Below are positions 1 to 11,318 of a stretch of 64,000 bases of DNA, in pieces (positions within the stretch are counted from its first letter, which is position 1; each line of letters starts with the position of its first letter). The DNA comes from Agrocybe praecox (lineage: Eukaryota; Basidiomycota; Agaricomycetes; Agaricales; Agrocybaceae), in contig OZ024844.1 of NCBI GenBank assembly GCA_964017145.1, positions 3,286,001 through 3,350,000 on the forward strand. Reading direction: 5' to 3'. A model generated the notes under the pieces. The model saw nothing but the letters and a program-made list of their open reading frames with translations, was not told where the DNA came from and did no database searches. A program made the translations under genes and the position numbers.

Positions 1-1170
1 GAGTTTTTTTCGTCTCTTAAAATACTCTTATATTATAATTTTCCTCTTCTTTTTATATCACTGTCCCTCACTCCCCCATCAACCATTTAGGTCTCTTTCG
101 ACTCTTCCGACTTATCTCTCATCACTGTCGATGCTATCCTATCAATCAACCGAATAAAAACGAAGTCAACAACAACCCATGTCTCATGCCCTACGCATCA
201 TGCCGCTTACGCCAATCGTATACCACCTATCCTCTTTCTTTTCCTGGTCTCTTATGTCCGTTGTCGTTTTTGGGCCTCTTTTTCTTCCTTCTTCATCATT
301 CATTGTCGTCATCGTCGTTTACTTCTTAATTCTTTTCTATTCTCCCTTTTCAGTCTTCTTCAAACTTTGGAATTTGAACACTTCGTGCTCTTTCCTCTTT
401 CCTACCCTCCAATCAAAAAAATTATTGATTACTCGCTTGTAGTTGTTGATATAACCTCCGTCTCAAATATCCTTCTATCATATCTTTTTATCCTTCACGC
501 TTGACGACATTTTTCTGATCATACAAGACTTTTTCTTTTTTTTAAATATTTTCCATCATCCTTTCCCTTCCCCCCTCTGTCCTCCTCTCCGTTCTACATT
601 GACATTTGTTCCGTTTTTCTAAGACCCTTGTGATTCTTTACTCTAAAGTCTTCAACTTAAACACGCAAATCTAGATAGAAATCTATATGTTCATTCTAAC
701 TTGTGAATAGTTACCTGCCATTAGATATCGATATCATAATATTTCTGTTTCTTATTACTCTATCTCTTTAAACCTGTTCTTTTAAACCTGTTCTTTCTTC
801 GTGGTTATTGTTTCCCTTTCTGCTTTCCCACTTTCTTCCCTTTTTTTCAATGCGCGGCTCATTCCAACGTCTGGGAGCTGGCCAATACAAATAGATGAAT
901 AAAGAAATGCATACCCTATGGCACACCTGTTTTTTTTTTACATACATTCTTCATCTTTGCTGTCTATATCAAGTCCCTCATTATCTCTGAAATACCCCCT
1001 GAAAATGCACCCTCTCGCGAATATAACTTCAAATATTATACCCCTCCCATTTGAATATGATTGGATTGAAAACATATTGATCATATTCAGTAATACGAAG
1101 GTGCAACTTGTCTTCAAGACAAACACTATTACCACTAGAGGACCGGCGCTCTGCGTAATTTTCAGAAAGA
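1..1170. other. Gene-free pyrimidine-rich stretch
   Basis: The plus strand is strongly T/C-rich up to about 900. Open frames here are low-complexity Ser/Leu/Phe runs without recognisable domains. It may be the 3' flank of the minus-strand gene at 1171 and the flank of a gene lying off the window. I see no RNA gene or repeat. Confidence 0.5.
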
Positions 1171-2685
1171 TTATCGATAATAAACCGGAGGGGTGTCAGT
1201 TTCCCGTGGGCTTGTGTTTCCTCGTACATAATCGGATCGTCTTGCTGCAGATGACGCCGACGACGCCGATGGTTGTAGGGAACTCGAAGTACTAGGGTAG
1301 CTTACTTGCACTGCTCTTAAAGCTTGTAAATAGCCCAGTTGTTGTTTGTTCATCACCGTAGGATCCAGAACGACGAGGCCCGTCGATAAAACTGGGTCCG
1401 AAGTAAAGCTTTCGGTCGTTTCGGGTTGGTAGTAGGAGGAGCTGGACATGGGGGGGTTAGAGTTTCCTGCGAAAGGCTGTATGGCATCCTCCACTATGGC
1501 ATCCTCCACTGGGGATTGACGTCGACGGCGTCGGTGATATAAAAAACCAAAAATCAAGGCGAACAGTAGGAGAAGCATCCCGCCAATAATCGCTCCTGCG
1601 ATGATACCTGTGCTGATATGGCGACTTCCTTGAGTCGAGACCTGTGATGGGGGTGGGGACTCTTGCTTGGCCGGAGATGACGAAGCTGATACTTGCGTTC
1701 CGGAAGACGTCAGTGCGGGGGATGATGATGTGGTTTCATTCTGAAGTAATATGTAGTTCAAAGATAACGGTGCGTTTCCTGGGTTCCCACTATATCTAAC
1801 ATCCACCTGGTGTTGTCCGTAAGACAGGGTACCTGTGTCGAAGAACTCTTCGTTGAGTTGGGAGGGGGATGATGGAGAAGGAAGGCCTGGGATTATAAAA
1901 TTATTTGGCAGACCTCCGTCAACAGAGTATGTTCCTGTCCCTGGGGTTGATCCAAGGGAAGGATCATTGAGGGTATAACCCCACCAGCTAAGCGAAGTTC
2001 CTAGAAGAAAATTCGACTGGCGTGAGCGAATAATATATTATCATTTACATTTAGATTAAGGACAAACCGGTGAAATTGAAAGCCACGCTCCCTCCTGTCT
2101 GCGAGACAAATACACCCCCTGCAGATGTCTTACTGGATCCACTTTCCCATCCAGGTCCATATTGTAGCCCTGAATCGTCCGTGGCCACACGAACCACAGT
2201 ATTATTCAGAGGTACATCCGCAGTTGGGGTATACCGGACATAGTCAAGAAAAAAAGCTTGATTTTGATTGCCAACAATGTTCACGGTAATGGTGTGTGGT
2301 TGGCCTATGGTAAGTGATCCATGAGAGCATACGGGTTGCCTTTGCTGCAAAACGAATGAAGACCCTCCGCCAACCTTGATACCATCAAGAAGGCAATCCC
2401 AGCTTGGGAATGTAGGCTCCGATGTGTTGTATGCCGAACCTATAACGTTTACTTGACTACCTGGAGGGTTCTATGAACAAGGAGACACTATGACATCGTA
2501 GTTTTTTACTCACCACTGAAGGCATACGAAAGACTTGCATTTTGTGTCGTCCCGTGTAGAGTGGTTAAATACGCAGGACCATTACCAGAGGAACTTTGCG
2601 TCACGCCAGCGCTAGCCACCCATTCTCCAACGTATTGGATATTGGCATCGGTGTCATCTATCATGATCTCCCAGTCTTGCCCCAT
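1171..2685 (-). CDS. Single-pass membrane protein with extracellular beta-sandwich-like region
   Basis: Three exons (2685-2514, 2460-2068, 2000-1171) join in phase to a 464-aa product. The N-terminal ~270 residues carry repeated features of fungal galactose-binding-like beta domains (DDTDANIQYVGEW near the start, FPSWDCLLDG, FFLDYVRY). A Ser/Pro-rich stalk follows. The membrane helix begins near IAGAIIGGMLLLL and is followed by the basic stop-transfer HRRRRR, then a cytoplasmic tail of about 120 residues ending PPVYYR. This layout is common in Agaricomycete surface proteins of unknown function. No signal peptide is seen at the chosen ATG, so a short first exon upstream may be missing. The family role is unknown; a surface sensor or adhesion protein is only a guess. 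Confidence 0.75.
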
Positions 2686-2878
2686 AGTTGTCCCTAAGTG
2701 CGCTCAGCGCTGGCGAAGAATATCAAAAAAAAATCCAAGGAAGATTAATCTCGTAGTAACAGATAAAAGACCATGAACTCGACGCGTGTTTTCTTCTTAT
2801 AATATGATGCGTGAGTCTTCAACTTCAAACTGAATTGTGAGCCACGGTTGTCTATCTTTCATCATTGTTACGTCCCCA

Positions 2879-2902
2879 AAGAATAGAACATGTTCTATTC
2901 TT
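2879..2902. promoter_or_regulatory. 24-bp perfect palindrome
   Basis: The half-site AAGAATAGAACA is followed directly by its exact reverse complement, with no spacer. It lies about 195 bp upstream of the ATG of the minus-strand membrane-protein gene. Perfect dyads of this length often bind dimeric regulators or can extrude as cruciforms; which applies here is inference. Confidence 0.35.
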
Positions 2903-4457
2903 AGTAAAAGGGAGGTTTTTTTTTTTTCAATCCATTCAACATGAGTGGGCGGTTGGTTTCTGCTCATATTCAGATACGCAGAGCCTGAAAGCAATATTAG
3001 AGATTTTCTCATCAAACGGGGCACTCACCACCATACTTATCCAGAACAACGATTATGAAGTGGGCTCGAGTCATCAGAATCATGCCCCTCTGAGTTTCTG
3101 ATGTATGTACCTTTTGAACACAGCACCGCAACTCATCATGATATGACGTCCAACTTCAATGGTGACGGCACCAGAAGCCGGCAAGTTCTCGTGGTTGAGG
3201 AGTTTACAGGATCATCCGCAGAGAAGACATTGTCAAGCGAGAATGAAAGTTTTCTAGAGAAAAAATAGACGCGGTTGCAAGGTTGGATCAGTACATTCAA
3301 GACCATGGGGTCAACACTCCAGACTTTCTACGGGATTGGTAGTTTATCTTATCACACATAAGATGTGATTATAGACTCAACTGCAATAGATATTAAACAT
3401 AAACTGTATGGCGGATGTGCATGCACATACCACCCCTTTGGGTATCCCCCCATGTATACCGTGTTTGCTACCGGATATACCAATCACCCAACGCTTTTTT
3501 GGACAACAGAAGAAAATATCAAGGCCTTGACTCGATTGACAGGGTATTTCATCTCGCTCTTGTTATGATTTGAAGGTAGGGTAACAGTTGAGCAAATGTT
3601 GACAGCCTGTTTGTCGAGCACGTTGGGGTAATGAATCAAGAAAAAACTCATGAATTAGCGACGTGACGAAAATGAGCTTTTTTGTGTGGTCTTAGGACTT
3701 GAGACTGAATCCCATCGTGTGGATATGAATTATGGAACACGTCTTTCGATATAAGGGCTCCTAGGAGGAGGAAGTGAAAGACTGAGGGCTCAGGGCACTG
3801 TAGACCACTGTACCTAATGACGTAAACTGTCAGGTGATGAATTGATAAACCTCAGTCAGGCTGAGTCAGCCGAGTTTGTCACTCCCTTGCTGCTTAGGCG
3901 TCAAAACTTCAAAGCTTAGTGGATCGACCACAAAGCTGCTTTTCCTCCTTCTATATGCTAGGTGTTAACTCCCATGGCTTAGGAACCTAATTTGAAGATG
4001 TCAAATCCAAGAACCTTGCATTGAGCAGACTAGCTTTTGTGGCTTTGAACTTCACACCGTTTCTCTAATCCCAAACGAGCGTCTTGCCTGAACTGGTACA
4101 TCATCTGGCACGCTGCCGACCTCTTAGGCTAATATCTGGACATATGTGGTACAGCGAGTCTCACGGGTTTCCACAACATGCATCGAATCCACCCTCAAAG
4201 AAGCCCTGTAGTCCATCAACCATCACAGATTGCAATATCAAGCCTTGCTTTCAGCTTATGTAGACTCTCCGAAAATGACTGTCGATCCTTCTTTTTCAAT
4301 TTCTGTGTACAAAACAGGACTTAAAATCACAGGATGAGCCGTCGATAACCGTTGGAATGATATGGAAGAGGAGTATACCATCGGCGAAACCTTCCACAGA
4401 AAGTGCGTTCCATCTGGATGAGGAAACAGATTCAGATATTTAGCGAGCATGAAAACG

Positions 4458-4465
4458 TATAAATA
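4458..4465 (+). promoter_or_regulatory. TATA box of the isochorismatase-like gene
   Basis: TATAAATA lies 75-82 nt upstream of the ATG at 4540. That spacing fits a transcription start around 4490 and a 5' leader of about 50 nt. This supports 4540, in a short first exon, as the true start. Confidence 0.55.
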
Positions 4466-4539
4466 CGAGCGAGGTTACTGTCGATTTATTCAGACAATCA
4501 CCTCTAGAAACAGTCTAACAAGAGCAGCACCTACTTCCA

Positions 4540-5454
4540 ATGGCTAACACATCCGGTCTGTTCTTTTTTTTGTTGTGATCTGCAGTACTTCTCATGAGCA
4601 ACGGTTACCTCGACTAGCTAAATACACTTTCGAGCGCATCGACAAGAACAATGCCGCCTTGCTAGTCGTCGACCATCAAATCGGGTTGTTCCAACTCGTT
4701 CGTGACTATCAGCCAGACGAGTTCAGGAACAATCTCCTTGCCCATGCAGCTATTGGGAAGGTATTTGGTCTCCCGACCGTCCTCACTACCAGCGCCGAAA
4801 CTGGTTCGTCCATTTGCTCGGTCACTTATCTTTCTTTATTGACGGATCTATTTGTTTGTTGCAACAGGTCCCAACGGTCCTCTTCCAAAGGAAGTCATTG
4901 AAATGCACCCCGACGCGCCCTTGATCAAGCGCAACGGTGAAGTTGATGCTTGGGACAACCAGGACTTTCGCGCTGCTGTACGCGCCACTGGCAAGAAACA
5001 AATTATTATCGCTGGTATCACCACCGATGTAAGTACATATGTAATATACTTTCTTGTCCCCGACTCACCTCATATATGTATAGGTTTGCACCACCTTCCT
5101 TGCGTTGTCCCTTGTCCAAGAGGGCTACACTGTCTTTGCCAACGCCGACGCATCTGGTGCAACCTCCAAGCGCATCGCTGACGATGCCAATGACAGGATG
5201 CGCCAGGCTGGTGTGCACGTCCTCTCTGGATTTGCAGTCGCTTGCGACTTGATGCGTGACTGGAGGAACACTCCTGGTAGCAAGGAAATGTTGCCATACT
5301 TTGATCAGTGAGCTCATTCATCAATTCCTCTCGAGTGCATTGGCTAATGGGAGATTCTCACCCTCAAAGGTACCTCGCAGTCTATGGCTACCTTGCTCGC
5401 GGACACGCTGCTGCAGTTGACCGTGGTACCATCCTTGATGGCGAGTCTGAGTAA
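4540..5454 (+). CDS. Isochorismatase-like cysteine hydrolase (YcaC-type)
   Basis: Five exons (4540-4555, 4618-4803, 4868-5028, 5084-5307, 5370-5454) give 223 aa, the usual length for this family. The conserved catalytic features are visible: Asp24 in LLVVDHQ, the basic residue in LIKRNGEVDAWDN, and nucleophile Cys123 in GITTDVCTT, with the cis-peptide-type TTD preceding it. The C-terminal VACDLMRDWR and YLAVYGYLARGH segments match YcaC-like hydrolases rather than nicotinamidases. These enzymes cleave amide or ester substrates through a cysteine nucleophile; the natural substrate of YcaC-like members is unknown. The first exon is only 16 nt, joined by a 62-nt intron. It is predicted cytosolic, with no signal peptide. 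The family call is firm, the substrate is not. Confidence 0.9.
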
Positions 5455-6500
5455 TAGTCCGAGCGTCCACAAAGGCTCCTCCTGACTCCCGATATGCCAA
5501 CAAATCATACCGCAGTTCGATAAGTTTTGATGAAATAGTTTGCATTTACAAATCGTCAAAAAATATTCCCCAAAAAAAAGGACAGAGTAGTCGGTACTAT
5601 ATTCAGAAAATCTATAAAAAAGATGATGTAGTTTTGTGGTTAAATCGATCATGACATGATTGTCACCTTTAATTAAGCGCCCGGATACTCTCACTAAATT
5701 ATATGCATGGGACTGTTTACGAGGCCAGGATTTATTGCAGATAAATGTTAGCGTCTTTCTGTTCTACGCATTATCTTGAACAATAAAAGTCGCCTTGCTG
5801 CTTAACAGTGGCTGACCCGGAGAACCATGCCGCCCTATATCCTTCATGGACGTTAACAAACGGAGATCACAAGGTTGTTGGCAATTATCTGGCTTGCCTC
5901 CTAGTGCTTTTTTTCTTGGAGTTTTACTGCTCGTGTTGCTCAAGTGTTGCTGAGTACTAGATATTCATGGCTGAATCTCAATCTGACGGCTCGTGTGGAA
6001 CCACCAGAAGAAAGATTCTCTGTGTTTTGCATTGCGAATCACTTCTTAATCTACTATATAGTAAAGACATATGTCGAGAAGTTGGGATCCTATGAGATCT
6101 CTAATGATGGTAGGAGTAAAATGTGAATAGTTATGTCTTTGACAAACAAACAAGAAGACAGAGTAGGTACCCTTTTTGTTGTGGGTATGAAACGTATACT
6201 TAGATTCCTTCTGGGGAGGACATTACCCACGTTTACTCAAGATCAAGAAGAAATAGTGAGCCATTGCAGTAAGTACTTCTACCATAATCTGAGTTCCCAT
6301 CGATTCTAACGGGCAGTATCTAGTTGGATGGAAAGGGCCCAAAGACCCTCAATACAGGTGTTATATTTAAGGGCTGCTTATCTACTGTACAGTTTAGTAA
6401 TCTGTTGTATTTCTACTGGTGTCAATATTACTATTTTAACAAATGTCAGACGTGTACCAGATGAAGGGAATGAGGAATATAGATGCAACTTATCAAGACC
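5455..6500. other. Intergenic region, no gene recognised
   Basis: Lies between two convergent genes (hydrolase plus, coiled-coil protein minus). It is AT-rich with scattered short frames, none conserved-looking. It probably holds both 3' untranslated regions. Confidence 0.5.
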
Positions 6501-8240
6501 TTACCAAGGGGAACCTTCTTCGAGGGCACGCGAAAGAATTACTTTGGGTCTCAAAACCATGTCAGGATTCAAAGTAGATGTAGTAGGAATCTTGCTCGCA
6601 GTGTGCCGCCGTAGACCCAACCCACATGTTCCAGCAACCGGCTCCATTTTCATTGTTGTCAAAGTATTAGTCCGACTCATTGGATGAGCATCGTCCATCC
6701 ATTTGGGTTGAAAGGGTGTGCCATCTCCAACGAGTGCAAGCTCGAGACCGCCACAGATGTCTTTTTCAGCAAGCGCAGATCGCACGTCATAGGCCTGCTT
6801 GACGATCGTCAGGAATTTGGACATGAATAGGTTGCTGCGAGCAGGTCTGATGTGGGAACCACCCAACACGAGGATTCGAGAGAGGTCTGTGATGATTTCT
6901 AGCACCTGTTGTGAATAGTTGGCTGTGGTATCCGTTTTCAGGATCTTGATCTTGCCGTGATCGACCCTAGCAAGTCCAGGAAAGATAGCTACACCAGCCT
7001 CTTAATACCAGTCAAATAGGATGGTGTATTTCAACTTACTTGATGAGTTAGTGTTTTGAGCCGAAAAATCAAGGAGCACGTCGGCGAATGACTCTTGCTT
7101 GGGGTACCAGCCTTCAATTATATCGCTGCACCAGTGCACCATGAAGACCTCTAGGACAATTTGTATCAGGAATGTTCGTGCCGAATAGAATGAAGCATGT
7201 ATGCGTAGAGATGTCGTTAACGTCTCGCCTATAACTTTTTTGGATCTTGTAACATCATCGGCCTTGTCCACAGAAGCACATGCCTGCACGTTCTCCGCAA
7301 GGAGGATAGCATACTGAGATATATCTTGGTTCAGGGCTACTACAGCCTCTATGACCTCCGCGCTCGCTTTCGTGCTCGGGTTCAACAGCTTGGTGCGTTT
7401 CACCGAACCGAATGCACCTTCTTCACGTGCTTCTAGTTTCAATCGAGTCAAATGGTCTATGCATCTAACATGACGCTCGGCTTGCATGACGCGATGATGC
7501 ATAGTTTCGAGTTGCTCTTGCCAGCCCTCCTTTTCTTTTGTCAAAGCATTCAACCTGGACGTGACCTCGTCGAGTTCCATCTTCAGCATAGATATTTTCT
7601 GCTTGTTTTCTTGCTCCAGTTTCGCAGCGGTCTCGACAGACTTGTTCAAAATTTGTGTGTGTTGAACCTTATCCCGTTCACGTTCAGCTTTCAAGCGCTC
7701 AACCTCTTCCATGCTCGCTTGCAATTCACATTCCAGTGCTTGTATGTAAAGTTCGCATTCTTCATGAAGATCATTGGACTCAGGAGGCGCGGCCACAACT
7801 TCCTCTGGGGGATCTGAAAGTATGGGTGAAAGTGTGCCTGAGTTCGAGCCCGAATTCATTTGTTGCGACTGTAAGCGTCGTGCACGCCCAGCTTCCTGCA
7901 TTTTCTTCGCAGTTGACTCGTCTGGCCTGAATGATACCAGAGAGAATGAAGGTGATTGTCTCTTGCGGGGCTTAATAACGTCGATATCTTGTTCTTTTGT
8001 GATAAGCGAAGATCCTGCATCAGTGGCCTCGCTTTCTGCGAGTTTATGGAGAAATATGGGGAAAGAAGATGCAGGTCGACGTCGGTGAACCTTCGAATTT
8101 TCCGAGGCAAGATGCCCCTCAGCCTCTCCCGGATTGTCTGGTGGATTTTCTCCTAAGTCTGCGATCCCAGGAACGTCAGGTAATGGTTTGTCCACAGGTT
8201 TTGGGGAAATTGTATAGACATCCTCAGAAAGGGTATACAT
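6501..8240 (-). CDS. Coiled-coil protein of unknown function
   Basis: Two exons (8240-7040 and 7000-6501) join through a short 39-nt intron (GTAAGT...TTAAG) to 566 aa. The N-terminal ~150 residues are Pro/Ser-rich and look disordered (KPVDKPLPDVPG, HRRRPASSFP). A long charged coiled coil follows at about 165-265 (heptads around ALECELQASMEEVERLKAER and KISMLKMELDEVTSRLNAL). After it comes a helical region of about 200 residues, a Rossmann- or hydrolase-unlike segment (VAIFPGLARVDHGKIKIL, RILVLGGSHIRPARSN) and a C-terminal tail. I do not recognise the family. A cytoskeletal or scaffold role would be a guess from the coiled coil alone. The minimal intron is the weakest part of the model. Confidence 0.7.
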
Positions 8241-9164
8241 TTCTCTATCAGAAGCGTGAGCTTTAACTAAAAGCCGTAAACATGTGCGTCCACGTACGAA
8301 TTTTCGTCTTGCTCGGATATAGATTGGAGGTCTCCTGGGGATGTATAGGCTAGGAAGTTGGTATTTGGAAATCTAGCGAGTGTAAGTCGAGCCAAGACAG
8401 AGCTAGGCATTGCCTCAAAAGACGACCTTAGACTGCAAGCATGTGCCTACGGCGTGCTGGTGCATTGAAGGGAAGATAAGCGCTCAAACATCGTTTCCGC
8501 AAGACCATCATGCGGTCAGGTGTTAAGAAGCTTAAGACGGCACATTCGGGGATTGAAAAGTTAAACTCCGATGCCTTTACGGCAGATAATATGCCGGCTG
8601 AGCTATCTAATCTAATCTATGTGAATAAAACTTTACCTATGGCATGAACGATGCAGATAAAAGAGTAAAATACGTAGGTTTTGCTTGTATACATAGAAAT
8701 CCATATATCGTGCCAGCGAGTCTACTTGCTCTTTACTCTGAATCGTTGCCTTATTTCGGGCGGGAACCTACTACAAATAGATCATTCAGCCTGACGATCT
8801 GAGTTTTGTAAATATGATTGCGGCTGTAAGAAACCGTTAAAGAGATTGTGCACAAGGCGACATTGAAATAAGACGAAGTCTTAGGCTAACAAGAGAAGGG
8901 GGAATTGAACCCAACAAGGGGCAGTTTGGTAAACATTTCCCACGGGTTTCAACGCTTTTTCGCTCTCACCTGTGACAACACCTCCTACACCTCCCGTCAC
9001 TGTCCGTTACGATATTGTCACTATCCACCCCCTCAGAGCCGTCGCGCAGGTCACACAGCATCACGCCCAGCCGCACCAGAATACTGTGCAGGCTGTAGGT
9101 GTGCAGAAGAGCATCTGGGAAAGAAATAGAATCAGGGAAGGAAGAAATCCCATTCTCACTATCA
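8241..9164. other. Intergenic region between divergent genes
   Basis: No coding frame supported. Two short tRNA-like fragments on the minus strand (about 8560-8640 and 8899-8925) were examined and rejected. Presumably it contains the promoters of the coiled-coil gene (minus) and the poly-Q protein gene (plus). Confidence 0.45.
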
Positions 9165-10419
9165 ATGGACGGGGGTATGCACAGCGAGTCGCCTAGTACG
9201 TCGAGGAGAAGACCGAGAGAGTCAGAGACCGAGAGTCAGAAGATCAAGCGCGAGAAGGCAGCAGAAAGACAAAGAAGAAAGAGGGAAAGAGATCGTAATA
9301 ATGCTGGTATGGGCATCATGGCCTTTTCTACGAACGAGCAGAACCACCAACAACATGCAGTAGCTCTTCAGCATCAACAACAACAAGCGGCGGCGGCGGC
9401 GGCAGCTCAGCAGCAACTCCAGCAGCAGCAACCACCTCCTCCAGTACAACAGCAACCACCCCAACAACCACAAGAGTATGCCAGTCAAGAGCTTACACCA
9501 GACGAGATACTGCGGCGGGACCGGGTCCGTGCGGCTGCCCGGGAAAGACAGAGAAAGCACCGATTGCTGGTGAAACAACGGCGTATGCGTGAACTAGGCA
9601 TTGACATGGGCAATGATGTTATGCCAGGAATGGAGGAAGCACATTATCGTGCTACTGCTGACGGTCAGTATCATCAGGTCTTACCTCCAGAATTACAGCA
9701 ACAGCTACCGCCACATCCCCCAATGCCACACCATGAGCCTCCGTTTCCCCAGGGCGCTCCTTTGGGCGGACAAACTTTTGCCTCTACTTTGTTGCTCTCC
9801 TTTTCATGTGCACCATTGCTCAAGCAGCACTTATTGAGAACCTTGGCCATGTCAAATGAAGAGCTGGCTTCTCTGGAACCTATTATCGCAGAAGCCTGGG
9901 ACCGATGGGATCATCAGGTATGTCATATCTCGGAAACATGTCGTAAAAAGGAAATCGTTCAAGTTAGCACAGCGTCGGATGCATTATGCTGAACAAGTCG
10001 CGAAGAACGGCGGCCAACCTCCTATGCCACCTCCCTTCCCCGTAGAAATGGGCCAGCATGATCCACAAGCACCTCCTCCCCCGGGTCCTCCACATCCTTT
10101 CCCTCATCCGAACGGACCAGGACCCAGTGATCCAAGTCAAGCTGGAAACGACTTCCGTGCACGATTTCACAGATCAATGATTGTCCCAACGCCTTTTAGG
10201 GCCGCCTTCGGAGAAACTCAGCCAACCGCGTCAACGACCACTCCGTCAAGTACCTCCGGTTCAGCTCCTACTGAAGCCATCGACCCACATTTAGCAGCTA
10301 GCGCCAACGGGACTACTACCAGTAACGCAACCACCACTACCACCACCAGCAGCGCAGCCAAAAGTGAGACAGATTCCAGCTCCATCTTCGACGATCTTCT
10401 TACAACCGGGTCTCCTTAA
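9165..10419 (+). CDS. Glutamine-rich nuclear protein with two basic motifs
   Basis: Two exons (9165-9917, 9973-10419) give 399 aa. Two Arg/Lys-rich segments resemble each other: KREKAAERQRRKRERDRNN (about residues 27-45) and RVRAAARERQRKHRLLVKQRR (about 130-150). Each is predicted helical and nuclear-localising. Between them lie poly-Gln, poly-Ala and poly-Pro runs, and the C-terminal half is Pro-rich then Ser/Thr-rich. A hydrophobic helical block (TLAMSNEELASLEPIIAEAWDRW) precedes the intron. The first basic region looks bZIP-like but no leucine zipper follows it. A transcriptional or chromatin cofactor is the most economical reading. The ATG chosen is the first in frame after the upstream stop-free stretch; upstream translation from a non-ATG codon is not assumed. 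Confidence 0.75.
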
Positions 10420-11318
10420 AAATAGGTTGAAAGGGCAACGACTCTCTCTTACTACTCTATAATTCGCCGTCATACGCGGCGAATGACGTCCTTCTTGATT
10501 TTTTGGACGCTACGAAGAAGCTGCTTGGTATTTAGTATACTTTGTCTTTTCAGTCTGTCCCATCTCGCGCCTTCTTCTCTAGCTAAGACCCGGCTCAGCT
10601 CTAGCTTCGCTCTGCCTCTTGAATCTTTATCGTTTCGTGCATGCCCATTCTCAATCACTTCCATCCCCTGACTTATTTTGATTTTACCCAAAGCTTTTGT
10701 CCCCGTATCGTTATCACGCCTTTTAGTTTAGGATCTAGTACATGACATCAGTGTAATTCTTCTTTGCATCCCTTGGTATATTATCCGACGCCGGAGCGCT
10801 CATATCCATGACTGTACAGCAGCTCTTGTAGCACGACATGGAGTGTAATTGGTCCACCTTTCCCCTGGTTTTAGCAAGCTTTATGCAGTTGATTTCTGCG
10901 TCTCCTCAAACCCACAAAAATAGACCAGATGAAGATAGAGGACACGGTCCGGGGGGGGAATTGGTCTCGACTTGGGAAGGCGGAAATGAACATGCTGGTT
11001 CAGTCTCTTGTTCGCAATTTCAAAAAAATTTGCATCAATGATGACGACGCGGACGACTCACTTATTACAGTACAGGTACATTACGAGGACTTGCCTCGCT
11101 GGGGATATTGAGGAAGGTCAGCCAGGGCCTGACCGTCAAGCGCGAGATGTGTTCGGTTATGGTATCATTTGAAAGCACATTGATCATCTTCAAACTTGGG
11201 AACGAATTTCACAAAAATGCGAATGCGAATGCGAATACGAACATGGTCAAAGCGTTTATTTAATACGCCATGGTTTTGATCCCCAAACCATATTATTCAA
11301 TCCTGCGGTCCATCAAGC
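10420..11318. other. Intergenic region, 3' flank of the poly-Q gene and promoter of SDR-like gene A
   Basis: No conserved coding frame. The last 120 bp contain an AATGCG tandem run (11216-11235) inside a motif shared with the promoter of the paralogue at 31.6 kb (described separately). Confidence 0.5.
11202..11240 (+). promoter_or_regulatory. Promoter motif shared by both SDR-like paralogues
   Basis: ACGAATTTCACAAAAATGCG followed by three more GCGAAT-type repeats, 79-117 nt upstream of the ATG. The paralogue on the other strand has a close match (TTCGAATTTGCAAGAATGCG then AATGCGAA) at the same distance. The conservation argues for a regulatory element, though residual duplication is the alternative. 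Confidence 0.45.

Larger units (their letters stand above)
2686..4539. other. Intergenic region between divergent genes, with a perfect palindrome
   Basis: No open frame here looks like a conserved protein. It separates the membrane-protein gene (minus) from the hydrolase gene (plus). It contains a 24-bp perfect inverted repeat at 2879-2902 and, near its right end, the TATA box listed separately. Confidence 0.5.

Noticed and set aside
179..442. 87-codon plus-strand frame
   Set aside because: Low-complexity Ser/Phe/Leu translation of a pyrimidine-rich tract, no motif or splice context.
8560..8640. tRNA-like words on the minus strand (TAGCTCAGCCGGCA and TTCAATCCCC)
   Set aside because: Acceptor and T stems do not pair and the D and anticodon arms cannot be folded; probably a chance match or an old fossil.
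8899..8925. TGGGTTCAATTCCC-type T-arm on the minus strand
   Set aside because: No D-arm, anticodon arm or acceptor stem at the right distance.
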